From: a virus
Strand: one strand, 5' to 3'
DNA: 32,910 bases
IMG/VR virus record: IMGVR_UViG_3300027861_000118
Location: 1-32,910 of that record
Made by a program: the position numbers and the translations under genes
Shown: one piece after another, positions 24,801 through 30,460 of the stretch
How positions within the stretch are numbered: the stretch's first letter is position 1
Layout of the letters: the number at the start of each line of letters is the position of its first letter
Notes under the pieces: model-generated
Databases searched by the model: none
What the model saw: the letters and a program-made list of their open reading frames with translations, nothing else
What the model was told of the DNA's origin: nothing

Positions 24801-26066
24801 TTAATATCCTGCTATTGCGTCCATTGGTTCCCATTCATCTAACTCTATGCTGCCTGCGTAGTCTGCTACACTAACTTGGTCTATATATGCAAGACTATCC
24901 AGTAAATCATCATGGCTAAGAGGGGAAGGGAAGTCCATCATTTGGGAAATAAAGTGGTCATTCCAACTTGCCTTTCTAAATTTTATCTTACCATGCTCTA
25001 GTCGTCCTTGCAGCGACCATGTAATTCTATCTATCTTTCTTTTACCGCCATGAGTTACATCTGTTATGTTAACCCACCTACCGTTTGTTCTCATCTCATC
25101 TTCGAGATAAGGCATGATTGCGTTCTTTAACGCTCCGGCTTCAATTCCGACAGTAGTTGCTTGACTTTCAATTGCAGCCTGTAATATTTTATAAGCAGTT
25201 TCTTTAATACCCCATCTACCATGATATATATCCTTTACTAACCATTCATCATTAACAATCTTAACTACTGATATTGCTGTTTCGTCTAACTTACTAGACT
25301 TTAAACCTCTTTCTTTACTTGCTGCTTCAAATCCTGCTGGGTCTACTGATACTACATAGTGACCTATTGTACCTTCCGCAAAGTCTGCCTCATCATCGAC
25401 GTACTTAATCCATTCTTCCTTAAAGATTCCTCCACTGAAGGACTCAAAGGTGGCTTCAAATTCCTGTCTAAAGGCTTGAGTAGACATTGTGCTCTTTGCA
25501 GCAGCGATTTCTTTGGGGTCCAGTAATGGATTGTCCGTAGAATTAAATTGAAATGCTTGCCAGTCATCGTCTTGAAGTGCTTCTATGTATAGTTTATAAA
25601 AATGATTCTTTCCTGCAGGAGTACCAATAAACATAGCACCACCTTTTACATCTGCAAGAGTAGGTCTTAAAATCATTTCCCACACTTCAGGTTTCATACT
25701 AGCATATTCATCGAGCACTACGTACTCTAATCCTACGCCCCTCAAAGTATCTGGTCTATCTGAACCTTTAAGGTATATCTTTCTGTCGTTGACTAAAGTT
25801 AACACTGCTGTGTTTTCGTGAGCAGCTTTTATAACATCCTGCCCTAACTCCTTTAGCATACCCCACATAATATCTTTTGATTGTTGGAATGTGGGACCAA
25901 CGTAAAACACGTCTTTGCTTTTGCTTTGTAGTGCTTTGATTAATAAAACCCAAGCAGCTAACCTTGACTTACCAAATCTTCTTCCTGCTGAAATAACTTT
26001 AAAACGAGCCGGAGATTTAAATATCTCCATCTGAGCATCGTGGAGAGAAACTTTAATATCAGCCAT
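24801..26066 (-). CDS. terL: Terminase large subunit
   Basis: The 421-aa packaging motor has an ATPase Walker A, SAGRRFGKSR (residues 26-35, K33, S34), a Walker B YVVLDEYA with D119-E120, and a coupling motif in MFIGTPAGKNHFY. The C-terminal nuclease domain shows the three acidic clusters expected for RNase H-like terminases: VVSVDPAG, VGIEAGA and DDLLDSLAYIDQ. The enzyme pumps and cuts DNA at the portal. It starts with an ATG overlapping the stop of TerS by one base. The sequence style is that of headful or P22-like marine podovirus terminases rather than T7 gp19, but the exact packaging strategy cannot be read here. Confidence 0.93.
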   Translation of the reverse strand: MADIKVSLHDAQMEIFKSPARFKVISAGRRFGKSRLAAWVLLIKALQSKSKDVFYVGPTFQQSKDIMWGMLKELGQDVIKAAHENTAVLTLVNDRKIYLKGSDRPDTLRGVGLEYVVLDEYASMKPEVWEMILRPTLADVKGGAMFIGTPAGKNHFYKLYIEALQDDDWQAFQFNSTDNPLLDPKEIAAAKSTMSTQAFRQEFEATFESFSGGIFKEEWIKYVDDEADFAEGTIGHYVVSVDPAGFEAASKERGLKSSKLDETAISVVKIVNDEWLVKDIYHGRWGIKETAYKILQAAIESQATTVGIEAGALKNAIMPYLEDEMRTNGRWVNITDVTHGGKRKIDRITWSLQGRLEHGKIKFRKASWNDHFISQMMDFPSPLSHDDLLDSLAYIDQVSVADYAGSIELDEWEPMDAIAGY

Positions 26067-26431
26067 TAATCGTCTATAGCTTCTATTACTTCACCTTCAA
26101 AGGTAGCTTGTTCCTCTGCTTCTTGCTTTTCTATAGCCTTTACGGATTCAACAATAATATTTATTCCTAAATCCTGGTGTTCATGTTTTATTTCAACAGC
26201 TTTATGTGCTGGAACAATTCTATCCATGCACATCTTTAAACAATGTCTATCACCTTTTAAGGCTAACTCAATAACCTTGTCCACAATCTCTGGACCTCTT
26301 GCTGATAATACTTCTCTGCTTAAAGCTGTATATTTGTTTACTGAACCTACGGGTCTGCCTGCTGGATTCAATGATGGCATGCCCTTGTATAAATTGGGAT
26401 TACCTGATTTCTTCTTTGTTTCCTTTGGCAT
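26066..26431 (-). CDS. terS: Terminase small subunit-like protein
   Basis: The 121-aa protein opens with the basic stretch MPKETKKKSGNPNLYKGMPSLNPAGRPVGSVNKYT, a lead commonly seen in phage small terminases and DUF5681-type proteins (N-P-A-G-R-P-x-G). It continues with helices and an acidic end (EEQATFEGEVIEAIDD). It is coupled to TerL by a one-base overlap. The gene would recognise packaging sites on the phage DNA and load TerL. It is the first gene of the structural operon, with a promoter 39 bases or more upstream and an AGGACAAAGG ribosome site. Confidence 0.72.
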   Translation of the reverse strand: MPKETKKKSGNPNLYKGMPSLNPAGRPVGSVNKYTALSREVLSARGPEIVDKVIELALKGDRHCLKMCMDRIVPAHKAVEIKHEHQDLGINIIVESVKAIEKQEAEEQATFEGEVIEAIDD

Positions 26432-26469
26432 ACCTTTGTCCTGTTAAAAAAGGGAGGTTCTATACCCCT

Positions 26470-26498
26470 ATTATACCACGCTTTGCTGCACATTGCAA
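26470..26498 (-). promoter_or_regulatory. Sigma70-type promoter of the terminase/structural operon
   Basis: On the minus strand, TTGCAA (26498-26493) and a perfect TATAAT (26475-26470) are exactly 17 bp apart, and TGG precedes the -10 (extended -10). Transcription would start near 26463, about 32 bases before the terS ATG. The string TGGTATAATAG is shared with the promoter at 978-986. Confidence 0.72.
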
Positions 26499-26503
26499 GA
26501 ACT

Positions 26504-26519
26504 TTCCCACAAATAGCCA
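26504..26519 (-). repeat. Two minus-oriented TGGNNA sites, 10 bp apart
   Basis: On the minus strand the sequence reads TGGCTATTTG then TGGGAAAGTT, so the two TGG starts are 10 bp apart, the same period as the plus-oriented array at 26644-26707. They lie just upstream of the -35 of the terminase promoter. A single TTGCCA (26613-26618) is a further inverted copy. Confidence 0.42.
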
Positions 26520-26546
26520 CAAATTGTACCTTTGGATTAGTAAATT

Positions 26547-26556
26547 TGTAATTACA
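26547..26556. repeat. 10-bp perfect palindrome TGTAATTACA
   Basis: The site is perfectly self-complementary and sits about 50 bp upstream of the terminase -35. It could be a binding site for a dimeric protein. Chance is not excluded in A+T-rich DNA. Confidence 0.3.
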
Positions 26557-26593
26557 TCGTAGGTCCAAATCCTGTTTCATGTGCTATTGAGCT

Positions 26594-26603
26594 ACACCGG
26601 TGT
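26594..26603. repeat. 10-bp perfect palindrome ACACCGGTGT
   Basis: The palindrome is G+C-rich compared with its surroundings, which makes chance less likely. It is in the middle of the divergent region, about 41 bp before the TGGCAA array. Possible operator; no protein can be named. Confidence 0.35.
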
Positions 26604-26643
26604 GCGTGCGTTTTGCCATTATGGGCCCCGCCTTTGCTATACG

Positions 26644-26707
26644 TGGCAAAAAGTGGCAATGACTGGCAATTCATGGCAATGGGTGGCTAAGGGTGGAAAA
26701 TTGGAGA
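26644..26707 (+). repeat. Array of TGGCAA repeats with exact 10-bp period
   Basis: TGGCAA occurs at 26644, 26654, 26664 and 26674, then TGGCTA at 26684 and TGGAAA at 26694, all exactly 10 bp apart; a weaker TGGAGA at 26702 is out of phase. The four bases between copies vary. A period near one helical turn puts every copy on the same face of DNA, as in iterons or multi-site operators. It lies between the two divergent promoters. Confidence 0.8.
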
Positions 26708-26743
26708 TAAAAGAGGGTGTGATTGTAGTTTTTTAGTCAATTT

Positions 26744-26760
26744 ACATAAGACTCTTATGT
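26744..26760. repeat. 17-bp palindrome, copy 1 of 4
   Basis: ACATAAGACTCTTATGT is a perfect inverted repeat (8-bp arms, single central base). It lies 28 bp before the -35 of the early promoter. The surrounding bases TTTACATAAG...TATGTGAATT agree partly with the other copies. Confidence 0.88.
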
Positions 26761-26788
26761 GAATTTTTAACTATCTTAATAATTCTTT

Positions 26789-26817
26789 TTGAATAACACT
26801 AAATAATCTGGTAAGAT
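26789..26817 (+). promoter_or_regulatory. Sigma70-type early promoter
   Basis: TTGAAT (26789-26794), 17 bp, then TAAGAT (26812-26817) preceded by TGG (extended -10). Transcription would begin near 26824, about 60 bases before the first early gene. The first palindrome copy is just upstream. Confidence 0.62.
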
Positions 26818-26884
26818 ATACACTATCCAATAAGGATAAGACACCCAACATGGGTACATAACAATAATAATATAAGGAAATAAT

Positions 26885-27445
26885 ATGAAAAACGTTAAAA
26901 CAGTAAGACCAACAGCAACGTCACTAATAGGTAAGAAAGTTTTTGCCATGATTAATAATGAAGCAACACTAACCAAAGAAGATAAGGATTATTTAATATC
27001 GTTATATATAAGCGAAAAACAATCAAGCAACCAACAGGCATTGATTGATAACCTTATAAAGAACGATACTAAATATAAGAGCACTATAACAAGGCGTGCA
27101 ACGTTCCTAAGGGATAACGGGTTAGACAAAGAGCTTAACAAACTAAAGGCTCAAGTTAAGACTGGCATGGATAAACTTAATAAGAATTATTCATTACAGG
27201 GGTTAGGCACTGGTAAAGATAAGGATGGCAATTTTAAGCAAAAGCCTACAATTGGAGTCAAGAAAGAGTCCAAGGGTGGAAAGACTCCTAAAACACAAGC
27301 TGAAAAGGTTAATAAGGAATTGAAGAACGATACAAAATCTTATAACCTTGATGAAATGAAAGAGATAATCATGGAAAGAATAACACTTGATGAAGCTCAA
27401 GCGATATTCGATTATGTTGCTAAGAGAGTTACAAAAGCAGCTTAA
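26885..27445 (+). CDS. First early gene, basic protein of unknown function, 186 aa
   Basis: ATG 26885 is preceded by AAGGA (26874-26878) in an A+T-rich leader. The N-terminal part (LTKEDKDYLISLYISEKQSSNQQALIDNLIKNDTKYKSTITRRATFLRDNGLDKELN) is helical and may include a helix-turn-helix-like stretch. The middle is Lys/Gly-rich and disordered (GTGKDKDGNFKQKPTIGVKKESKGGKTPK). The C-terminus is helical (LDEMKEIIMERITLDEAQAIFDYVAKRV). The basic character and first position after the control region suggest a DNA-binding or host-takeover protein, possibly the ligand of the repeats or palindromes. That is inference. The gene ends before a strong terminator. Confidence 0.72.
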   Translation: MKNVKTVRPTATSLIGKKVFAMINNEATLTKEDKDYLISLYISEKQSSNQQALIDNLIKNDTKYKSTITRRATFLRDNGLDKELNKLKAQVKTGMDKLNKNYSLQGLGTGKDKDGNFKQKPTIGVKKESKGGKTPKTQAEKVNKELKNDTKSYNLDEMKEIIMERITLDEAQAIFDYVAKRVTKAA

Positions 27446-27468
27446 CCACTAACCACCAAAACAGAAAG

Positions 27469-27493
27469 ACCCGTCTACATGGCGGGTTTTTTT
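27469..27493 (+). terminator. Strong intrinsic terminator after the first early gene
   Basis: ACCCG (27469-27473) pairs with CGGGT (27483-27487) around a 9-base loop, and seven T residues (27487-27493) follow directly. It lies 23 bases after the stop codon and isolates the first early gene as its own transcription unit. Confidence 0.85.
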
Positions 27494-27660
27494 GTGCCTG
27501 TAATAAAATCAACTATCTATATACCTATATAACTTGATACCTATACAGGGTATTGAGAGCTCCATATACTCCATTTAAGGCGTTATTATATATTAACCCT
27601 TATCAACCCCTTACCTATAAAATAATCTCATTGAATAGATAGCTTGTTGGAGCTTAGAGC

Positions 27661-27689
27661 TTGACATCTACATCTATTAATGGCATAAT
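27661..27689 (+). promoter_or_regulatory. Near-consensus sigma70 promoter TTGACA-17-CATAAT
   Basis: A perfect -35 TTGACA (27661-27666), a 17-bp spacer and CATAAT (27684-27689) preceded by TGG make the best promoter of the window. Transcription should start near 27696, so palindrome copy 2 (27732-27748) would be in the leader, at about +36, a place where a bound protein could block elongation. Confidence 0.75.
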
Positions 27690-27731
27690 GTATCTAAGCG
27701 TGGAGAATTGTGTTTGATAGTTTTTAAATCT

Positions 27732-27748
27732 ACATAAGACTCTTATGT
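27732..27748. repeat. 17-bp palindrome, copy 2 of 4
   Basis: ACATAAGACTCTTATGT, identical to copy 1 and flanked by ATCT and GAAATT. It lies between the promoter at 27661-27689 and the ribosome site of the next gene. Confidence 0.88.
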
Positions 27749-27779
27749 GAAATTAAAACTAAATAGAGAGGTATTAAAA

Positions 27780-28391
27780 ATGTACGATACACATGCTATG
27801 GAAATTTCTGAGCATGCTTTAAAAACCCCTGAAGGGCTAACATCAGTTATTAGATTTACTTTGTGTACTATTCAACAAAGTTTATACAGTTGTGAAAATC
27901 AAATAGCTGATATAGAAAAGCATGGATTTAAATCTAGGTTTCTAAAAAATAAAATGAAAGCTAAGGGTCTTAAATATGCCATGGATAATCAAGTAAAATT
28001 ATTCTGGGATGTTCAAGAATTAAAAAAGCAATCTCTAACTGAAGTTGATACAGTTGTTAAAGCAGTTAGATTGTTTAATCAAATACCAAACTTAGGAATG
28101 GTAAAGGCTTCATTTGTATGTCAAATGCTAGGATTTAATGTAGCCTGTTTGGATAGTCATAACTTAAATAGGCTTGGATTAGATGTAAAGGATGTATCAT
28201 TGCCTAAAGGATTGGGAGAAAAAACTAAAATTAAAAAAATAAAAGCCTATGTACACTTGACACAGAAAGAGGGTAGTGTATACTGGTGGAACAGTTGGTG
28301 TGATTATGTAGCTGATAAAGGTGGAGCTAATAAATTACTGCCAACTGGTGAAGAAGTAAGTGCATTCCATGTGGGATGTGTAATAAGATAA
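27780..28391 (+). CDS. HhH-GPD-like (DNA glycosylase fold) protein, 203 aa
   Basis: The start is ATG 27780 with AGAGAGG upstream (27763-27769); an in-frame GTG at 27747 would sit inside the palindrome and lacks a ribosome site. Residues about 101-125 read QIPNLGMVKASFVCQMLGFNVACLD, followed by SHNLNRLGL. This matches the helix-hairpin-helix and the catalytic Asp (D125) of HhH-GPD base-excision glycosylases, where the typical pattern is LPGVGxKTA...VDTHVxR. The Lys that bifunctional enzymes use is replaced by Val here, as in monofunctional members. The N-terminal 80 residues are unrelated helical sequence. A role in base repair, modified-base handling or DNA binding is inferred from the motif only. 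Confidence 0.55.
   Translation: MYDTHAMEISEHALKTPEGLTSVIRFTLCTIQQSLYSCENQIADIEKHGFKSRFLKNKMKAKGLKYAMDNQVKLFWDVQELKKQSLTEVDTVVKAVRLFNQIPNLGMVKASFVCQMLGFNVACLDSHNLNRLGLDVKDVSLPKGLGEKTKIKKIKAYVHLTQKEGSVYWWNSWCDYVADKGGANKLLPTGEEVSAFHVGCVIR
28257..28284 (+). promoter_or_regulatory. Possible internal promoter TTGACA-16-TATACT
   Basis: TTGACA (28257-28262), 16 bp, TATACT (28279-28284) lie within the last part of the HhH-GPD-like gene. Transcription would start near 28291, ahead of palindrome copy 3 and the operon of small ORFs. Being inside a gene, it could be chance. Confidence 0.4.
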
Positions 28392-28394
28392 TCT

Positions 28395-28411
28395 ACATAA
28401 GAGTCTTATGT
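28395..28411. repeat. 17-bp palindrome, copy 3 of 4
   Basis: ACATAAGAGTCTTATGT differs from the others only in the central base, so it is the same site in the opposite orientation. It lies 3 bases after the stop of the HhH-GPD-like gene and before the ribosome site (GGGAGG) of the next gene. Confidence 0.88.
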
Positions 28412-28444
28412 GGATTTAATAATAATAAAAGACTGGGAGGTCAT

Positions 28445-28630
28445 ATGAAAAATATATACTTAGATAGTAGAACACCAAAGAACAAGTTTTTCCATTTCAA
28501 TATCTTAGGTTTTAAATTTAGAATTAAAACTTATAAAAGATATACTAAGAAAAGATTTGATATCTATACAGATAATCAAGGTCTAGGATTAAACTTTAGT
28601 AGAAGATATTTTAAATTATATAGGAGCTAG
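28445..28630 (+). CDS. Small basic protein of unknown function, 61 aa
   Basis: The start ATG 28445 has a strong GGGAGG at 28434-28439; a longer frame upstream runs through the palindrome and is rejected. The protein is rich in Lys, Arg, Phe and Tyr (FFHFNILGFKFRIKTYKRYTKKRFDIY), suggesting a small beta-rich nucleic-acid binder. It is the first of nine short genes. No family was recognised. Confidence 0.62.
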   Translation: MKNIYLDSRTPKNKFFHFNILGFKFRIKTYKRYTKKRFDIYTDNQGLGLNFSRRYFKLYRS

Positions 28631-28632
28631 TA

Positions 28633-28875
28633 ATGAATATAATAGATATGGATAAAGGTTTTTATGAAGGCATAGAGGAAACTATTGTAAGTGGTTTAAT
28701 GTATGGTTGGTTTGATAAACATGTAGCACAAAAAATTGCTAAGTGTTATGGCTTACCTAGATACTTGCTTTTAAACTGGGATAGTGTTGAGATAGGGTTC
28801 TTTGATGAACACTCAGCAGATGAAATTGATACTGTGTTTGGCTTAGAGTCTGATTATCCAAAGGAGAAGGTGTAA
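28633..28875 (+). CDS. Small acidic protein of unknown function, 80 aa
   Basis: Begins two bases after the previous stop, with TAGGAGCTAGT as ribosome site. The protein is acidic with aromatic residues (MNIIDMDKGFYEGIEETIVSGLMYGWFDKHVAQKIAKCYGLPRYLLLNWDSVEIGFFDEH). Its stop shares a base with the next ATG. Acidic small early proteins of phages often inhibit host enzymes, but nothing here proves that. Confidence 0.62.
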   Translation: MNIIDMDKGFYEGIEETIVSGLMYGWFDKHVAQKIAKCYGLPRYLLLNWDSVEIGFFDEHSADEIDTVFGLESDYPKEKV

Positions 28876-29054
28876 TGGCTAACTATAAATATGAAGTAAT
28901 AACAGACAATGAAGTATCAGTAGATTTTGATACTATTGAGGAAGCTCATAGATACAGAGATGAGCTTGATAAAACAAACCAGTATGATATAATTACTGTC
29001 AAGAGATACTGGTACATGGACGAACTTATAACACAGGAGGATAACAATGAGTAA
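28875..29054 (+). CDS. Small protein of unknown function, 59 aa
   Basis: The ATG overlaps the preceding stop (TAATG) and AAGGAGAAGG (28861-28870) serves as ribosome site, so it is very likely translated. The product (MANYKYEVITDNEVSVDFDT..., YRDELDKTNQYDIITVKRYWYMDELI) looks like a small beta-alpha protein. Its end overlaps the next gene by 8 bases. No family was recognised. Confidence 0.6.
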   Translation: MANYKYEVITDNEVSVDFDTIEEAHRYRDELDKTNQYDIITVKRYWYMDELITQEDNNE

Positions 29055-29247
29055 CAATAGCTTTAGAGAAGTAATGAAAGGCTTTAACTGGCAACAGGCA
29101 CAAGCCAAGGACATGCAAGAACTAGAAGATAGACATGACTCAGATGAAGAAGAAATATTAGAGGAACAAATACGTATGAGGAATGATGACTTGCGTGATG
29201 AGTATAGAGAGCGAGGACTAGACCCTCGTGATTTTTGGAGCGAATGA
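29047..29247 (+). CDS. Small charged helical protein, 66 aa
   Basis: The ATG overlaps the end of the previous gene and has GGAGG at 29037-29041. The protein is strongly charged and helical (ELEDRHDSDEEEILEEQIRMRNDDLRDEYRERGLDPRDFWSE). It sits in a chain of overlapping genes. No family was recognised. Confidence 0.6.
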   Translation: MSNNSFREVMKGFNWQQAQAKDMQELEDRHDSDEEEILEEQIRMRNDDLRDEYRERGLDPRDFWSE

Positions 29248-29471
29248 TGAACCTAACAATATATACAAGTGATGTAAGAAACTTTGATGAGGAAGTGGAT
29301 AAACACTTTGATGTTAAAGACTGGCATGGTTCTGGATTGTTTGACAAAGATGATAGGCTTTCTTTAGATAACTACAAGTATGGACTTGAACCTTACACAT
29401 ATATCAGTATAATGGTGGATATGCAAGAACAAATTAATGAACTAAAGGAGATACTAAATGCCAAACCCTAA
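29247..29471 (+). CDS. Small acidic protein, 74 aa
   Basis: Two ATGs follow each other (29244 and 29247). The second is chosen because the TTGGAG at 29235-29240 is then 6 bases away; the first would overlap the previous stop as ATGA. The product (MNLTIYTSDVRNFDEEVDKHFDVKDWHGSG..., MQEQINELKEILNAKP) ends in a helix. It overlaps the next gene by 14 bases. Function unknown. Confidence 0.58.
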   Translation: MNLTIYTSDVRNFDEEVDKHFDVKDWHGSGLFDKDDRLSLDNYKYGLEPYTYISIMVDMQEQINELKEILNAKP

Positions 29472-29667
29472 CAATAATATGAACATGTATAACCAAGCAT
29501 TGCAAATCAATAGAGATTTAAAGAAAGAAAACGACAAGATGAGAGATGTCTTAGTGTTTTCAATACAGGTTTTAGATGGTGAGTTTAATAAAGAAGTTCA
29601 AAGCAAAGATAATATAATTGGTTTGATTAGACATAAAATAGATGAGGTGTTAAATGGCAGACATTAA
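29458..29667 (+). CDS. Small coiled-coil-like protein, 69 aa
   Basis: AAAGGAGATACTAA precedes the ATG. The protein starts Asn-rich (MPNPNNNMNMYNQALQIN) and continues as charged helix (RDLKKENDKMRDVLVFSIQVLDGEF). It overlaps both neighbours by 14 bases, which argues for translational coupling. No family was recognised. Confidence 0.58.
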   Translation: MPNPNNNMNMYNQALQINRDLKKENDKMRDVLVFSIQVLDGEFNKEVQSKDNIIGLIRHKIDEVLNGRH

Positions 29668-29893
29668 CGGAATAGAAAGAACTTATGCTAACAAAGGTGA
29701 GTATGATTGGGAAGGTGGTGAGGTAGATGAGCCACAGTTATACAATTATAAAGTAGATGTTAAATGGACAGGTACCATAGCTTCATTTAACATAGTGGCT
29801 GAGAGCCAACAGGAAGCTGTTCTAGTGGCTAATAAAAAGTTAGACATGGATAGCAATGGGTTAATACATTTTGATGTGGAGAAACAACAATGA
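29654..29893 (+). CDS. Small protein of unknown function, 79 aa
   Basis: Overlaps the previous gene by 14 bases and the next by 4 (ATGA). The sequence VDVKWTGTIASFNIVAESQQEAVLVANKKLD suggests a short beta-beta-alpha fold of the kind used by many small phage proteins of unknown role. A GAGGTG-type ribosome site lies upstream. Function unknown. Confidence 0.58.
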   Translation: MADINGIERTYANKGEYDWEGGEVDEPQLYNYKVDVKWTGTIASFNIVAESQQEAVLVANKKLDMDSNGLIHFDVEKQQ

Positions 29894-30147
29894 AGGCAAT
29901 GAAAACAACAGTAAAATATACAAAGAAAGATAAAGTAATTATAACTATGGATATGGAACACTATGAAAAACTATGTGATGGTTATAATAAACTTAGACGA
30001 GCTTGTAATATGATGATGGAAACAAATGATTTATATCTAAGTGACATGAGAAACCTTGATGATTTACAACATGAGATGCAATTCTTAGGGTTTGTAAGAG
30101 GCGATAATTATTGGAGTGATGTTACTATTCCTACTGGAGATAAATAA
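29890..30147 (+). CDS. Small basic/helical protein of unknown function, 85 aa
   Basis: The ATG overlaps the previous stop as ATGA and GGAG lies upstream at 29879-29882. The protein has a basic start (MKAMKTTVKYTKKDKVIITMDMEHYEKLCDGYNKLRRACNMMMET) and two Cys that are not in a zinc pattern. The next gene begins on its stop codon. No family was recognised. Confidence 0.58.
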   Translation: MKAMKTTVKYTKKDKVIITMDMEHYEKLCDGYNKLRRACNMMMETNDLYLSDMRNLDDLQHEMQFLGFVRGDNYWSDVTIPTGDK

Positions 30148-30323
30148 TGAGATGCAGAGCATGTAACAAACAACTGAACGATAACGAGTCAGTGTATAAA
30201 GACAATGAAACAGGTGAGTATTTAGATATATGTAACAACTGTATCCGTAAGAGCTATGCAAGTTTTGACTTGGAAGGTGATGATGATAGAAAATATGTTG
30301 AAACTTTGTTTACAAATCTTTAA
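30147..30323 (+). CDS. Small zinc-ribbon-like protein, 58 aa
   Basis: Starts on the preceding stop (TAATG) with GGAG (30137-30140). Residues 3-6 are C-x2-C (MRCRACNKQL) and residues 29-32 are C-x2-C (DICNNCIRKS), which together form a zinc-ribbon pattern; the tail is acidic (DLEGDDDRKY). Such tiny zinc proteins may bind DNA, RNA or host polymerase. The end of the gene carries the -35 of the SSB promoter. Confidence 0.68.
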   Translation: MRCRACNKQLNDNESVYKDNETGEYLDICNNCIRKSYASFDLEGDDDRKYVETLFTNL

Positions 30324-30337
30324 AAGTATGTTATAAT
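30309..30337 (+). promoter_or_regulatory. Sigma70-type promoter of the SSB gene
   Basis: TTTACA (30309-30314), exactly 17 bp, then a perfect TATAAT (30332-30337) preceded by TGT, an extended -10. Transcription would begin near 30344, giving a leader of about 117 bases. Two tandem TAAAGGTTAA repeats (30363-30372, 30374-30383) lie in the leader. Confidence 0.7.
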
Positions 30338-30396
30338 ATTATTATAGATATATATAAAGTAATAAAGGTTAAGTAAAGGTTAATAAAAGATAAAGA

Positions 30397-30446
30397 TATT
30401 AATAGCCATTATGGTGTCGTGGCTGTTAATAATTTTCAAGACACCA
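30397..30446 (+). promoter_or_regulatory. Predicted H-type RNA pseudoknot in the SSB leader
   Basis: Stem 1: TATTAATAGCCA (30397-30408) pairs with TGGCTGTTAATA (30420-30431), 12 bp with one G-U. Its 11-base loop holds TGGTGTC (30412-30418), which pairs with GACACCA (30440-30446) to give a 7-bp stem 2 downstream. The two stems are compatible only as a pseudoknot with linkers of 3, 1 and 8 bases. The structure ends 2 bases before GAGG (30449-30452), the ribosome site of the SSB start at 30461. Confidence 0.6.
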
Positions 30447-30460
30447 ATGAGGATATAATT

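Larger units (their letters stand above)
26432..26884. other. Divergent control region (453 bp without a gene)
   Basis: No convincing coding frame is present; a minus-strand open frame through 26580 only runs over the terminase leader. The stretch holds the terminase promoter, two minus-oriented TGGNNA repeats, palindromes TGTAATTACA and ACACCGGTGT, a short GGGCCC, the six- or seven-fold 10-bp repeat array, the first copy of the 17-bp palindrome and the early promoter. Local G+C rises around 26590-26640. It is the obvious site for transcription switching and could also serve as an origin or a packaging recognition site next to terS. Confidence 0.7.
27494..27779 (+). other. Intergenic control stretch (about 290 bp)
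   Basis: No coding frame of useful length is seen. The stretch holds three TACCTATA-containing repeats (27521-27529, 27537-27545, 27611-27619), the promoter at 27661-27689, palindrome copy 2 and the ribosome site of the next gene (AGAGAGG). The direct repeats are short and may be chance in A+T-rich DNA. Confidence 0.55.

Noticed and set aside
26446-26469. Hairpin AGGGG/TCCCT plus six T on the minus strand before terS, looking like an attenuator.
   Set aside because: The 5' arm lies between the -10 and the predicted transcript start, so transcripts from this promoter would not contain the full stem; only read-through from further upstream could use it.
26368-26580. Minus-strand 70-residue open frame over the start of terS and its promoter.
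   Set aside because: It runs across the -10 and -35 elements, is out of frame with terS and has no ribosome site.
26520-26600. A second tRNA-like piece: T-arm-like AGGTCCAAATCCT on the plus strand and GTAGCTCAA on the minus strand.
   Set aside because: The T-loop has C in place of the invariant second T, the anticodon-arm spacing is wrong on either strand and no acceptor stem pairs. It is better explained as palindromic sequence of the control region.
27521-27619. Three TACCTATA repeats as possible regulatory iterons.
   Set aside because: The unit is short, spacing is irregular and the region is very A+T-rich, so chance is likely.
27747-27779. Upstream GTG start of the HhH-GPD-like gene.
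   Set aside because: It lies inside the palindrome and has no Shine-Dalgarno sequence, while the ATG at 27780 has AGAGAGG at good distance.
30419-30460. GTG start of the SSB gene giving 14 extra residues.
   Set aside because: It falls in the 3' arm of a 12-bp leader stem and lacks a ribosome site; ATG 30461 has GAGG 8 bases upstream.
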